Of a DNA stretch of 64,000 nucleotides, positions 9,404 through 18,438 are shown piece by piece (position 1 is the first letter of the stretch; the number at the start of each line of letters is the position of its first letter). The translations under genes and the position numbers were made by a program. The DNA comes from a bacterium (Candidatus Blackallbacteria) CG13_big_fil_rev_8_21_14_2_50_49_14 (lineage in GTDB: Bacteria > Cyanobacteriota > Sericytochromatia > UBA7694), in NCBI GenBank assembly GCA_002783405.1, contig PFGG01000040.1, positions 26,888-90,887 on the forward strand. The letters run 5' to 3'. The notes below the pieces were generated by a model. That model had not been told where the DNA came from and made no database searches. It worked only from the letters and a program-made list of their open reading frames with translations.

Positions 9404-10591
9404 ATGTCCGAAACCTTGATGACGGAACAATCAAAAGTTGATATTTTAATTGTTGATGATACTCCGCAAAATTTGAAGGTTTTATCTGATTTTTTGCGGC
9501 TTAAAGGCTATAACTCGCGTCCCGTTTCTAGTGGAAAACTGGCTTTGCGTGGAGCAGAAACACGCCCACCGGACTTGGTTTTACTTGATATTAATATGCC
9601 AGAAATGAGTGGCTATGAGGTTTGTGAGGCGTTTAAAGCGCATCCAGAATTAAAAGATATTCCGATTATCTTTATTAGTGCTCTCAATGAGGTTCTGGAT
9701 AAGGTACGGGCTTTTAATGTGGGTGGAGTTGATTATATTACCAAGCCCTTTCAATTTGAAGAAGTGCAGATGCGCATTCAGACTCATTTGGCTTTGCGTC
9801 ATTTGAATCAACATCTCAGTCAACAAAATCAAGTCTTGCAAACCAGTTTAAAACGTCAGCAAGAATTGGAAGAACAGCGGGACAATCTTTTGCATATGGT
9901 TGTTCATGATTTAAGGGCTCCTTTGTCGGGGATTGTTGGCTACCTTTCTCTTTTAGAGGGAACTACGGATAATTTCAATGAAAAACAAGAACGGTATCTC
10001 AATTTGGCCCTCCAGAGTTCGCAAATATTGATAGATATGATTAGTGAGCTGTTGGATGTATATAAATTGGAAAATGGAGAGATGCCTTTGTTTCGTAGCT
10101 CACAAGATATATCTAAAACTATTTTGCAAGCCACGGAAGCAATGGAGGGTATGTTTATTAACAAGGTTTTGAGTTGTGAGTTGCCAGTGTCTCCTTCACC
10201 AGTTTTTCTTGACCATGATTTAGTCCGTCGGGTGGTGATCAACCTTTTGAGCAATGCGCTTAAATTTACTCCGCGCGGAGGAGAAATCAAAGTTCAGGCT
10301 GAATTGCAGGCGGGAATGCTGATCGTGGCAGTACAGGATTCAGGGGCTGGTATTCCCGAAGAATTTCAAACAAAAATTTTTGAAAAGTTTGGCCAAGCAG
10401 AACTTCGGCAAGAAAACCGAAGATATTCAACAGGCTTGGGTTTAACTTTCTGTCGTATGGTAGTGGAGGCGCATGGCGGAAAGATTGGGGTGAGTAGTCA
10501 AATCGGCAAAGGCTCGCGGTTTGAGTTTGTCATACCGGTGTCTGGGTTTGAAGTGACTTCAAATTTGCCAGTAAACAGTTTTTCCAATTAA
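9404..10591 (+). CDS. Receiver-histidine kinase (REC-HisKA-HATPase)
   Basis: This is a 395-residue soluble kinase. The receiver is at residues 12-130 with Asp62 in LLDINMPEMSGYEVC. A short coiled coil follows at 135-160. HisKA has His168 in VVHDLRAPLSG, and HATPase spans about 265-380 (VINLLSNALKFTPRGGE, DSGAGIP, STGLGLTFCRMVVEAHGG). This architecture is common in cyanobacterial and myxobacterial phosphorelays. An AGGAG box lies 7-8 bases before the ATG. The last 33 bases overlap the convergent double-receiver gene, so transcription of the pair may interfere. It probably receives phosphate from another kinase and signals onward; the partner is unknown. Confidence 0.92.
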   Translation: MSETLMTEQSKVDILIVDDTPQNLKVLSDFLRLKGYNSRPVSSGKLALRGAETRPPDLVLLDINMPEMSGYEVCEAFKAHPELKDIPIIFISALNEVLDKVRAFNVGGVDYITKPFQFEEVQMRIQTHLALRHLNQHLSQQNQVLQTSLKRQQELEEQRDNLLHMVVHDLRAPLSGIVGYLSLLEGTTDNFNEKQERYLNLALQSSQILIDMISELLDVYKLENGEMPLFRSSQDISKTILQATEAMEGMFINKVLSCELPVSPSPVFLDHDLVRRVVINLLSNALKFTPRGGEIKVQAELQAGMLIVAVQDSGAGIPEEFQTKIFEKFGQAELRQENRRYSTGLGLTFCRMVVEAHGGKIGVSSQIGKGSRFEFVIPVSGFEVTSNLPVNSFSN

Positions 10592-11398
10592 TTTGCTCAG
10601 AGCTGTGATGAGTTGTTGGGGGGTAAAGGGTTTTTCCAAGAAGTTGGTCTCACCTATTATTGCAAGCTCTTTTTCGACATAAGACTGGGGATAGCCACTG
10701 ATCACTAAAATAGGTATTTTTTGTGTGGTTTGCATTTTTTTTAACTGTTTGCCAATCTGGGCTCCAGTTATTTCAGGCATATTTAAGTCTAAAAGAATTA
10801 CATCCACGCTTTGCGTCATCGCCCATCTTAAACCTTCATGTGGATCTGATGTCATTTTAACCTCAAAAAGTGTATCTTTGAGAATGCTACCGATCAATTC
10901 GCCAAAGCTGGGCTCATCATCAATCACAAGTAAATTTTTTGTTTTGATGGCATGGGCTTTTTCGTTCACGTTTTTGCCTGTTTCACGGTTGTCTTTTGTC
11001 TTCGTTGGCTTGTTTTCAAACTCCAGTGATAGCCCTAAAAATGTAGATAAACGCTCCAAAAAATAACTCTGTTTAAAGGGTTTGAGAATATAGCCCAAAA
11101 CTCCAAGTTCACTTGCTCTTTGAATACTTGCAATGTGCTCATTTGCGGTCAGCATGACAACAGCCAAATGTCGGGTGCTCTGCATATTACGAATTTGTTG
11201 TAAGAGATCTAAGCCATTGACTTCAGGCAAATCAATATCGAGAAGCACTAAGTCAGGTTTTATACTCATGGCTAGACGCAAACCTTCTCGTGCATCGGTT
11301 GTTGTTTGAATCTCGACAGGGATATCAGCCAAGAGTTCAGTAACCAACTCACAGATTATTTCATTATCATCTATCAGAAGAATTTTTTTTTCTGTCAT
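10559..11398 (-). CDS. Double-receiver response regulator without output domain
   Basis: This 279-residue protein is two CheY-like domains joined by a polar linker at about 127-152. The first has Asp54 in VLLDIDLPEVNG and a LKPF lysine motif. The second has Asp204 in ILLDLNMPEITG and EKPFTP. The two halves resemble each other closely around REGLRLAM/HEGLRWAM, suggesting internal duplication. No DNA-binding or enzymatic output is present, so it likely acts as a phosphate shuttle or binds a partner protein. It overlaps the receiver-kinase 3' end by 33 bases on the opposite strand and is divergent from fumC. Confidence 0.92.
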   Translation of the reverse strand: MTEKKILLIDDNEIICELVTELLADIPVEIQTTTDAREGLRLAMSIKPDLVLLDIDLPEVNGLDLLQQIRNMQSTRHLAVVMLTANEHIASIQRASELGVLGYILKPFKQSYFLERLSTFLGLSLEFENKPTKTKDNRETGKNVNEKAHAIKTKNLLVIDDEPSFGELIGSILKDTLFEVKMTSDPHEGLRWAMTQSVDVILLDLNMPEITGAQIGKQLKKMQTTQKIPILVISGYPQSYVEKELAIIGETNFLEKPFTPQQLITALSKLIGKTVYWQI

Positions 11399-11443
11399 TG
11401 CGCTCTAGCTTAAAGTCTATTGTGGTCGAATTGTCTTGGGAGG

Positions 11444-11453
11444 GTTCTAGAAC
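11444..11453. promoter_or_regulatory. Perfect 10-bp palindrome between divergent genes
   Basis: GTTCTAGAAC is a perfect palindrome lying midway between the double-receiver gene (start 11398, leftward) and fumC (start 11531, rightward). Its position suits an operator for either gene. No regulator is assigned, and a 10-bp palindrome can occur by chance. Confidence 0.25.
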
Positions 11454-11530
11454 GCATGGTAGCATGATGGGGATGAGAAATAAAGTCATCCTTTTAGTCA
11501 GTCTTTCATCAAAAATTCGAGGATACTCCA

Positions 11531-12928
11531 ATGGAACCAAATATCCGCATGGAAAAAGACAGTTTGGGCGAAGTGGCCGTACCCGCTGATTGTTATTACG
11601 GCGCACAAACCCAGCGTTCTTTTGAAAATTTTAAAATCGGGGGCGAACGCTTCCCGCGTGAATTTATCCGGGCTTTTGGGATTATTAAAAAAGCGGCAGC
11701 CAAGGTCAATACCGATCTGGGCGTGCTGGATGCTGAAAAATCTGCTCTGATTCAACAGGTGGCAGATGAAGTGATTGAGGGCAAATTGGATGCCCATTTC
11801 CCTCTGGTGGTCTGGCAGACCGGCAGCGGCACCCAGACCAATATGAATGCCAATGAAGTGATCTCCAACCGTGCGATTGAAATTGCTGGCGGCGTGATGG
11901 GTAGCAAAGCTCCCATTCACCCCAATGACGACGTGAATCATTCTCAGTCTTCAAATGATACCTTTCCCACGGCTATGCATGTGGCTGCGGCAGAACAGGT
12001 ACAGCATCATCTGATTCCCAATCTGCGCCTTTTGCAGCAAACCTTGGCCGCCAAGGCCACCGAATATAAAGAGATTGTGAAAATTGGCCGTACCCATTTG
12101 CAGGATGCTACCCCCTTGACCTTGGGGCAGGAATTCTCTGGCTATGCCGCCCAGCTCGATGGCGTGATTCGCACTGTAGAGGCCATGATGCCCCAGGTGT
12201 ATGAACTCACCTTGGGTGGGACGGCTGTCGGAACCGGCTTGAATGCACCCAAAGGCTATGCCAAGGCTGTGGCTGAAGAAATTGCCCGTTTGACTGAGCT
12301 GCCCTTTGTGACCGCACCTAATAAATTTGCGGGTTTGGCCTGTCATGATCCGCTGGTGGCTTTGAGCGGAGCATTGAAAACAGCCGCCTGTGCCCTGATG
12401 AAAATTGCCAACGATATCCGCTGGTTGGCCAGTGGCCCCCGCTGCGGCATTGGTGAAATTTCAATCCCCGAAAATGAACCTGGCAGTTCGATTATGCCGG
12501 GCAAAGTCAATCCCACCCAGTGCGAAGCCCTGACCATGGTCTGTGCCCAGGTGATTGGCAATGATACGGCTGTGGCGATTGGCGGCGCTTCGGGTAATTT
12601 TGAACTGAATGTCTTCAAACCCCTGATCATTCACAATCTGCTGCAGAGCATTCGTCTACTGGGCGATGCCTGCCATGCTTTCAATGATAAATGTGCAGTG
12701 GGCATTGAACCCAACCGTGCCCGTATCAGTGAATTGCTCGACAAATCACTGATGCTGGTGACTTCCCTGGCCCCTGCCATTGGCTATGACAAGGCTGCCA
12801 AGATTGCCCTCAAGGCCCACCACGATGGCACGACCCTGCTCGAAGCCGGTCTGGAATTGGGCTTTGTTACCGAAGCACTTTTCCGTGAGCATGTTCAGCC
12901 CCACAAAATGCTGGGTCACGGAGAGTAA
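11531..12928 (+). CDS. fumC: Class II fumarate hydratase
   Basis: FumC interconverts fumarate and malate in the TCA cycle as a metal-free tetramer. The full 465-residue length matches the family. Visible signatures are the substrate segment [13 protein letters not shown] (98-110), His189 in [15 protein letters not shown] and the mobile catalytic loop [11 protein letters not shown] with Ser319/Ser320. The class I iron-sulfur type is excluded by these motifs. A GAGGA box precedes the ATG. The gene is separated from hemL by 3 bases, so the two form an operon ending at the hairpin at 14254. Confidence 0.97.
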   Translation: MEPNIRMEKDSLGEVAVPADCYYGAQTQRSFENFKIGGERFPREFIRAFGIIKKAAAKVNTDLGVLDAEKSALIQQVADEVIEGKLDAHFPLVVWQTGSGTQTNMNANEVISNRAIEIAGGVMGSKAPIHPNDDVNHSQSSNDTFPTAMHVAAAEQVQHHLIPNLRLLQQTLAAKATEYKEIVKIGRTHLQDATPLTLGQEFSGYAAQLDGVIRTVEAMMPQVYELTLGGTAVGTGLNAPKGYAKAVAEEIARLTELPFVTAPNKFAGLACHDPLVALSGALKTAACALMKIANDIRWLASGPRCGIGEISIPENEPGSSIMPGKVNPTQCEALTMVCAQVIGNDTAVAIGGASGNFELNVFKPLIIHNLLQSIRLLGDACHAFNDKCAVGIEPNRARISELLDKSLMLVTSLAPAIGYDKAAKIALKAHHDGTTLLEAGLELGFVTEALFREHVQPHKMLGHGE

Positions 12929-12931
12929 AAC

Positions 12932-14233
12932 ATGAAAGAACTTCACCGCTCCGCACTGCGCTTTGTTGAAGCCCAGTCTAAAATTCCAGGCGGGGTCAAC
13001 AGCCCAGCCCGTGCTTTCAAAGCGGTTGGGGGCACTCCCCCCTTCATGAAAAAAGCCAAGGGCGCCCATATGTGGGATATCGATGGCAATGAGTATATCG
13101 ACTATATCGGTTCTTGGGGCCCGATGATTCTCGGCCATGGCTATCCTGCTGTGATCGATGCTGTGCGCAAGCAATTGGAGCTGGGCACCAGTTTTGGCAC
13201 GCCCACTGAAATTGAGATTGAAATGGCCGATCTGGTGATCGCTGCTGTGCCTTCGATTGAGATGGTGCGCATGGTCAATTCTGGTACCGAAGCGGTGATG
13301 AGTGCAATTCGCCTGGCGCGGGGCTATACGGACCGTGAAAAAATTATTAAATTCAGTGGCTGTTATCATGGCCACAGCGATATGCTGCTGGCCGAAGCCG
13401 GTTCGGGTGTGGCGAGCCTGGGCATTCCTGGCACGCCGGGGGTTCCGGCTGCGTTGGTGGAGCATACCCTGACGGCCCCTTTCAATGACAGCACAGCGGT
13501 CGAGCAGATCTTCGCGGCCTATCCAGGCCAGATTGCTGCGGTTGTGATTGAACCCGTGGCTGGCAATATGGGCCTGGTGCCTCCGCGTCAGGGCTTTCTT
13601 GAAAAGCTGCGGGCCATTACCGAAGCCGAAGGCGCCGTGCTGATCTTTGACGAGGTTATGACCGGGTTCCGTTTGGCCTATGGGGGTGCCCAGGCCCGTT
13701 TGGGCGTGACTCCCGATATGACCTGTCTGGGCAAGATCATCGGAGGCGGCATGCCTGTGGGAGCCTATGGCGGCAAACGTGAGATTATGGAATGCCTGGC
13801 CCCTGCGGGCAAGGTTTATCAGGCGGGTACCCTCAGTGGCAATCCAGTGGCGATGCAGGCTGGGGTGGCTACCTTGAAAGCCCTGCGTGATAACCCAAAA
13901 GCCTATGAAGAATTGGAACACAAAGGCCGTTTGCTTAGCCAAGGCATTGCGGATTTGGCCCGTGAGCTGCAGGTGCCGGTCAGCATTAATCTGATGGGCT
14001 CGATGTTCTGCGTATTTTTTACGGAGAACGATGTCTATGATTATGCTTCTGCCAAGACCTCTGATCTTGAGGCCTTTAAAGTCTTTTTTCATACCTTGCT
14101 GGAAGAAGGGGTGTATTTTCCGCCAGCCCAGTTTGAAGCCTGTTTTATTTCGCTGGCCCACAGCGACGCAGATTTGCGCAAAACACTCAAGGCTGTTGAA
14201 AAAGGCTTGAAAAAAGTGCGCGAGATGAAATAG
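12932..14233 (+). CDS. hemL: Glutamate-1-semialdehyde 2,1-aminomutase
   Basis: HemL converts glutamate-1-semialdehyde to 5-aminolevulinate, the last step of the tRNA-dependent C5 route to tetrapyrroles. The 433-residue length is typical. The PLP lysine is Lys268 in [32 protein letters not shown] (116-130) and CYHGHSD (144-150) are also characteristic, and FDEVMTGFR holds the PLP-ring aspartate. The presence of hemL indicates the C5 pathway and not the ALA synthase pathway. It is co-transcribed with fumC; the ribosome-binding site GGAGAG sits in the last codons of fumC. Confidence 0.97.
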   Translation: MKELHRSALRFVEAQSKIPGGVNSPARAFKAVGGTPPFMKKAKGAHMWDIDGNEYIDYIGSWGPMILGHGYPAVIDAVRKQLELGTSFGTPTEIEIEMADLVIAAVPSIEMVRMVNSGTEAVMSAIRLARGYTDREKIIKFSGCYHGHSDMLLAEAGSGVASLGIPGTPGVPAALVEHTLTAPFNDSTAVEQIFAAYPGQIAAVVIEPVAGNMGLVPPRQGFLEKLRAITEAEGAVLIFDEVMTGFRLAYGGAQARLGVTPDMTCLGKIIGGGMPVGAYGGKREIMECLAPAGKVYQAGTLSGNPVAMQAGVATLKALRDNPKAYEELEHKGRLLSQGIADLARELQVPVSINLMGSMFCVFFTENDVYDYASAKTSDLEAFKVFFHTLLEEGVYFPPAQFEACFISLAHSDADLRKTLKAVEKGLKKVREMK

Positions 14234-14253
14234 TCACATTGATATGCCTGTTG

Positions 14254-14292
14254 AGGGAGAACACCTGCATAGGGGTTCTCCCTTTGATTTTG
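14254..14292 (+). terminator. Rho-independent terminator after fumC-hemL
   Basis: AGGGAGAAC (14254-14262) pairs perfectly with GTTCTCCCT (14275-14283), and TTTGATTTT follows. It lies 20 bases after the hemL stop and before the next gene, so it should end the fumC-hemL transcript. Confidence 0.7.
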
Positions 14293-14341
14293 GAACGGTG
14301 CTCTTGAATACAAAGGGGCAAGATCAGGGAATACAGAGTGC

Positions 14342-15085
14342 ATGTGGATTCCTTGTGTTTTTTTGAGCTTATTTTTCATTTGGGTGCCAGGTGCTTGGGC
14401 TTGTTCAGATACTGTGCCCGCCCTGGTGCTTGAAATGAGCGTAGCCGATCGTCCGCAGTACGACCTCTACAAAAGCCACTGTTTTGATTTGGCATGCCAT
14501 TTTAGTTATCAGCTACTAAGTCCTGCCGGCGCTTTTTCTGACCGATCTCAGCGTTCGGGGTATGGAGTTTTGCGCATGCAATCGCGCTCTTTTTCTGCTG
14601 GGGTTAAATGGTCTGTTTCAGATGGGGAGAGTTATATTATTTTTAATTTTCCTCTGGCTTTACCAGGGAGTTTTTCGGCGATACATCATGAGCAGGGTTT
14701 GGCTGCGGTCCAGACCTTAACAGGGGTAAATACCCAAGAACTGGTATCTATTTGGCAAACCCTTGGGCAGGATATTCAGAATTACAGAGGGCGAAGAGTT
14801 TTTATTCGCTATCATCCCGTTTTGCTGAGCCAGCAGCTGCATTTAAATCATGGTACCCAGTCGATTTTTTCCTGTTCAATGGCAGAACGTGAAATCACCC
14901 TGGGGCATTGGAAGATTCAATATTATTATGATGCGGGTTATTGCCTTTCGATTCCCAATCCCTTGGATTTTCTCTGTAATCGAGAGATTCAAATTCCTTG
15001 GATCTATCTTATTCTTGGATCGGGACTCTTTATCTTAGTTGTTTTTCGTAAGGGCTTGAATCGAAAGTCTCTTTGGTTTCTTTGA
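14342..15085 (+). CDS. Hypothetical exported protein with C-terminal membrane anchor
   Basis: I do not recognise this 247-residue protein. An N-terminal signal peptide is visible (residues 1-20, ending VPGAWA before Cys21). A roughly 200-residue extracytoplasmic region follows with several Cys (CFDLAC, FSCSM, GYCLS, FLCNRE) that could form disulfides. A C-terminal membrane helix (about 217-236, WIYLILGSGLFILVVF) ends in a basic tail. That predicts type I topology, held in the cytoplasmic membrane with most of the protein outside. It stands alone between the hemL terminator and a 385-base gap. The ribosome-binding site is weak. Confidence 0.7.
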   Translation: MWIPCVFLSLFFIWVPGAWACSDTVPALVLEMSVADRPQYDLYKSHCFDLACHFSYQLLSPAGAFSDRSQRSGYGVLRMQSRSFSAGVKWSVSDGESYIIFNFPLALPGSFSAIHHEQGLAAVQTLTGVNTQELVSIWQTLGQDIQNYRGRRVFIRYHPVLLSQQLHLNHGTQSIFSCSMAEREITLGHWKIQYYYDAGYCLSIPNPLDFLCNREIQIPWIYLILGSGLFILVVFRKGLNRKSLWFL

Positions 15086-15176
15086 ATCAGTCATTCTTCC
15101 TGAATAGCATATTGTATGGCTCATCCAGCTATAAAACTCTTTTTTTGAGAAGCTGGCGATCATTTTTTGTGCATTT

Positions 15177-15209
15177 CCAGCAGAACGCTTCCCTGGAGTG
15201 TTCTGCTGG
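15177..15209. other. Strong 14-bp stem-loop, possible structured RNA
   Basis: Bases 15177-15190 (CCAGCAGAACGCTT) pair with 15196-15209 (GAGTGTTCTGCTGG): twelve Watson-Crick pairs and two G-U pairs in RNA, with a 5-base loop. No T-run follows on either strand, so it does not look like an intrinsic terminator. It could be part of a small RNA, a transcript 3' end or a protein-binding site. Confidence 0.4.
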
Positions 15210-15399
15210 GCCCAGGTTTCCACTTGGCTTTGCATTTCAGGCCAGCGCTTGTACAGCGGCCAAGTGTGACCCCAGAAATCTTCACCAGATATTTCGTCAG
15301 GTTTTCGGGGGCTGTTTGGTGTCGGTTTGAGCTTGGGCTTGTGTTTACGGGCAGGCAGTCGGTTTAAATCACAAAAAAGATTAATTTATTAAAGCTAAA

Positions 15400-15430
15400 T
15401 TGCATAAAAAACAAATATATAAGGTATATA
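15400..15430 (+). promoter_or_regulatory. Candidate promoter TTGCAT-N19-TATATA
   Basis: TTGCAT (15400-15405) and TATATA (15425-15430, preceded by GG) are 19 bases apart, 40 bases upstream of the 502-residue gene. The same layout occurs upstream of the 2355-residue gene and the 1304-residue gene. The assignment is by pattern only. Confidence 0.45.
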
Positions 15431-15470
15431 TTATTATAGGGAAACAATTTTAAGATCGGGGGAGCTGGTT

Positions 15471-16979
15471 TTGGGCAATATTCGTACGGGCAGTTCTATC
15501 GCTCAGGTCAATCAATGGAGCGACGAAACACTTTATTCTCGCGGGCACAAAGGAACTTTTGATAATAAAGAAGCCGCCATTCGGCAGGCAGAACACGTAG
15601 CGGCCTCTGATACCGAAGATGCAGCCGTGGTTGAAGAAAATGGCAGATACAGCGTCTATGCCATTACAGAGATTGGCACCCAGGACCCCAGTGCCAATGC
15701 TGTCGGGAACTATGAAGTTCATGATTTTGCTGCCAATATTGTGGCCTTTAGCGCTACCCAACGCAATCAAGACGGTCAGCGCATTCGGGGCGAAGTCACC
15801 AAACAGGTCTCTGGAAGCTCTACCAATATTACCTTTTCAACCGATGCTGTGACAGCAGAAAATATGCCAGAACAAGCGAATTTAGGCCTTTTTGCCCGTC
15901 AGGTTACTGCGGCGGCCCCTGGCTCTGGCGCCAGTCTCCAGTTGTCGTTGGGTGTTAAGGCCGGGGCTCCGGGTGGAACGGGGGTTTCCATGGCCCTGCG
16001 GGGAACCGCTGAACTGTCTGTTACAAAAGGGACAGGGGTAGGTGCGCCTTATGTTGCCAAATTGGATTTGGGTCTTGAAGCTGAAGCTGCCGTGAGTCTG
16101 TTTGGCAATTCTGCCAGCGTTGAAATGGCGCGCAGCTTGAGCAATGGGGTGGCCTTTTACAACGAAGCCCAGGTTCAGGAGTTTGCCCGTCGCAGTGTTG
16201 TACTGACCGGAAAAATCGCTTCAGGTGATATTGACGGTGCCCGTGCGGCTTTGAGCAATCTATCCGCCTACGCAGATCAGCATCGCTACACAGCCACAAA
16301 TGCCAGGGAAACCGTCAGTGGCGAAACTGCCACTGGAACCAAAGTTGAGTTCAATCAAACCCGGGATACAACAACCCTCGACAGTTATCAAGACACCGAT
16401 AAAGACGGCAACTGGGACGCCAATGAGTCCAGAATGAGAGAACGTGTTCGCGAGGAAGGCTATTCCGGCTCTTTCCAAACACGTATCGGGGGACAGACGG
16501 TTACCGTGAGTGTGGCCACCCTGGAAGCGACCTTAGAAGAACGTAGATTGACATCCCCTTCAGGGCGAGTGACCACCGAGAGCGGTGAGAGCAGTCGGGC
16601 ATCTAAGATTCGGGTGGGCATTAGCCCCAGTGCACTTAGAGGGGCCAGCGATAACCAATTGGTCGGCATTATCGAGCAAGCCTTGGGCGTTTCACCGGGC
16701 CTTGGCTCCAGTGGGCTGTCGGGCGCGCAGATCCGCCAATTTATACCCGCCTTGCGGGATGCCGCCTCTAAAGAAACGCGGGCTGGTACCTTTGTCTTTG
16801 AGTTGGCCCACTTGCGTGAATCTGACGGCACGGGGGGCAACAGAGGAACGACCATGTTGCGTTTCGGGGTCAGTGCAAATTATTCAGGTGAAATCGAAAT
16901 GCCAGTCGCCACTGGCTTGCAAATCACCGCTGGGGTAGAGACCTCGGCCACCTATCTCAGAGAGATCGCAAGGTGGTAA
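15471..16979 (+). CDS. Hypothetical 502-residue protein with EF-hand loop
   Basis: I do not recognise the family. The start is TTG with a GGGGGAG box 6 bases upstream. No signal peptide or membrane helix is seen. Residues about 90-230 and 445-495 are Gly/Ala/Ser/Val-rich alternating segments (LQLSLGVKAGAPGG, KLDLGLEAEAAVSLFG, MLRFGVSANYSGEIE), suggesting beta-strand-rich structure. Residues 308-319 (DTDKDGNWDANE) form a complete 12-residue EF-hand calcium loop with D1, D3, D5, G6 and E12 all present. Overall style resembles the 1181-residue protein at 19410. It is followed after 2 bases by a 119-residue partner gene. A structural or secreted role is possible but unproven. Confidence 0.75.
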   Translation: MGNIRTGSSIAQVNQWSDETLYSRGHKGTFDNKEAAIRQAEHVAASDTEDAAVVEENGRYSVYAITEIGTQDPSANAVGNYEVHDFAANIVAFSATQRNQDGQRIRGEVTKQVSGSSTNITFSTDAVTAENMPEQANLGLFARQVTAAAPGSGASLQLSLGVKAGAPGGTGVSMALRGTAELSVTKGTGVGAPYVAKLDLGLEAEAAVSLFGNSASVEMARSLSNGVAFYNEAQVQEFARRSVVLTGKIASGDIDGARAALSNLSAYADQHRYTATNARETVSGETATGTKVEFNQTRDTTTLDSYQDTDKDGNWDANESRMRERVREEGYSGSFQTRIGGQTVTVSVATLEATLEERRLTSPSGRVTTESGESSRASKIRVGISPSALRGASDNQLVGIIEQALGVSPGLGSSGLSGAQIRQFIPALRDAASKETRAGTFVFELAHLRESDGTGGNRGTTMLRFGVSANYSGEIEMPVATGLQITAGVETSATYLREIARW

Positions 16980-16981
16980 AT

Positions 16982-17341
16982 ATGATGACGTTGTTTCTTC
17001 CCACCAAGACCCGCGAAATCAAGATCGAAGGGGAATTCAAGGTCGAGCATCCGCAAACTCAACGCCCGATTCAGTGTAAAGGTCTCAATCTTGCCTATAA
17101 CGCCAATGAAACGGAAGCCACTTTGACTGCGGTGTTCACGGTGCATGCGCGCAGTCTGCGGGATATTCAAGCGATTTTTGGGGTTTTGCCCCAGGATCAA
17201 GAATTGAAGCTGGAGATGGACCCCGCAGTATTGCAACATTATCAGGCTGAATTTTTCGCCGCAGAAGATGAATCGGCTTTTCTTCGAGTTGGAGATGCTG
17301 CGTGCTTCTTTCTCCAAAACTATCATCTCAAGTCTGAATAG
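16982..17341 (+). CDS. Hypothetical 119-residue protein, partner of the 502-residue protein
   Basis: This is a small soluble protein of unknown function, without signal peptide or membrane segment. The ATG at 16982 is preferred because AAGGTGG lies 5 bases upstream; a GTG at 16973 is in frame but inside the upstream gene's last codons. The sequence alternates polar and hydrophobic residues (IKIEGEFKVEH, ATLTAVFTVHARS), suggesting a compact beta-rich fold. Immediate adjacency to the 502-residue gene argues for a shared transcript and perhaps direct interaction. Confidence 0.7.
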   Translation: MMTLFLPTKTREIKIEGEFKVEHPQTQRPIQCKGLNLAYNANETEATLTAVFTVHARSLRDIQAIFGVLPQDQELKLEMDPAVLQHYQAEFFAAEDESAFLRVGDAACFFLQNYHLKSE

Positions 17342-17391
17342 TCAGCGCTGAAATGAGCTTTGCCTGCTCCTGTGGATAGGCTTGTGTCTGT

Positions 17392-18297
17392 TTAAATTCT
17401 AAGCTCTCGGTACGGAGACTGCGAAAAATAGCTGCCGAGAAACTGCGTGCAGGTTCGAATCGGGGCAGAGTGTTGGGTGTCTCCATGGGAGACAATCCAA
17501 AATTCCAAACAGGGAAGCTGGAGGGTTTGTAAAATCTCAACCAATTCAGGCCAATAACGTGCCAGTCCGAGATGGGTGACCAGGATCCCGGCTCCAGAGC
17601 GGGCGAGTTGAATCTGAGCCAGCAAATGATCCGTGCGCAGACAGAAATCACTGGGCTGGAGTGGAAAGCCTAAATTTCCTGCGGCATCAATCATTTGAAA
17701 ATCTTCATCAAAGCCAATCAAATCATGCTGAAGCAGTTCTTCGGGGCTGTGGGGGATTCCCTTGCGCTTGAGATAATCTGGGTGGGCGAAAAAACCCAGC
17801 GGCAGATCTGGCAGGCGGCGTGCCAGAAGCTGGTTCTGCTGGGGGCGAAACATGCGCAGGGCAATATCGGCTTCGCGTTTGTTTAGGGAACTGGCTTGAT
17901 TGGTGATCAGCAGTTCGATCTGAATCTCAGGGTATTGAATGCGAAAGGCTGCAAGTGCGGGTGGCAAGAGATAGATACCTACGATTTCATTGGCTGAAAT
18001 CCTGACTGTACCCTTTAGGTCTTCGACCAGACCGCTTGCCTGACGCTGAAAATGATCGGCGGCTCCCATCATTTCGTTTGCCGATTCCCACAGGGCCTGT
18101 CCAGCCGGGGTCAGTTTCAGGCCCTGGGTGCTGCGCTGAAAGAGCTGGGCCTGAATTGCCCTTTCCAGGGCTTGAATATTGCGGCTCAAGGTGGGTTGTG
18201 AAAGTGCCAGTTGGCGGGCCGCCGCAGAAAGTGAACCTGTGGCTGTGGCGTGATAAAAGCAGCGAATCCACTCCCAGTTCAGATTTTTGCTATTCAT
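17392..18297 (-). CDS. LysR-family transcriptional regulator
   Basis: This is a LysR-type regulator of about 301 residues. The N-terminal winged helix-turn-helix is at residues 3-65 (AAARQLALSQPTLSRNIQALE). The effector-binding domain of the periplasmic-binding fold starts near residue 88 (GTVRISANEIVGIYLLPP). The ATG at 18297 is chosen because it places the HTH at the usual distance from the N-terminus; an upstream in-frame ATG at 18318 would add seven residues. The gene is divergent from an NmrA-like protein, the classic arrangement where the regulator controls its neighbour and itself. A dyad in the intergenic region is a candidate binding site. The effector is unknown. Confidence 0.93.
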   Translation of the reverse strand: MNSKNLNWEWIRCFYHATATGSLSAAARQLALSQPTLSRNIQALERAIQAQLFQRSTQGLKLTPAGQALWESANEMMGAADHFQRQASGLVEDLKGTVRISANEIVGIYLLPPALAAFRIQYPEIQIELLITNQASSLNKREADIALRMFRPQQNQLLARRLPDLPLGFFAHPDYLKRKGIPHSPEELLQHDLIGFDEDFQMIDAAGNLGFPLQPSDFCLRTDHLLAQIQLARSGAGILVTHLGLARYWPELVEILQTLQLPCLEFWIVSHGDTQHSAPIRTCTQFLGSYFSQSPYRELRI

Positions 18298-18332
18298 TTT
18301 TGTATAGTATATCTCCATTTTTTGTCATTCAA

Positions 18333-18348
18333 TATTCATATAAGAATA
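18333..18348. promoter_or_regulatory. Candidate LysR-type operator
   Basis: TATTC-N6-GAATA is a perfect dyad lying between the divergent LysR regulator and the NmrA-like gene. It fits the loose T-N11-A pattern of LysR operators. Position and symmetry are the only evidence. Confidence 0.4.
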
Positions 18349-18438
18349 ATCATACTGGTTTTAAGCCTCTGATATAAAGTCTGCTGAAAAAGCCTGACTG
18401 AAGGGCTGAATGAAAACGGATCTGAAAGGGATCTCTTT

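Larger units (their letters stand above)
15086..15470. other. 385-base gap with a strong hairpin and an AT-rich promoter region
   Basis: No gene is supported here. The left half holds a CCAGCT/AGCTGG dyad (15125-15130 and 15151-15156) and a 14-bp stem-loop at 15177-15209. The right half from about 15365 is very AT-rich and carries the putative promoter of the 502-residue gene. Short frames on both strands lack motifs and ribosome-binding sites. Confidence 0.6.

Noticed and set aside
11498..11941. 147-codon reverse frame over the fumC start
   Set aside because: It is opposite a certain gene and contains no recognisable motif.
12746..14161. 471-codon reverse-strand frame opposite fumC and hemL
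   Set aside because: It lies entirely opposite two certain housekeeping genes and has His/Arg/Gln-rich composition typical of an antisense shadow. No motif or ribosome-binding site is seen.
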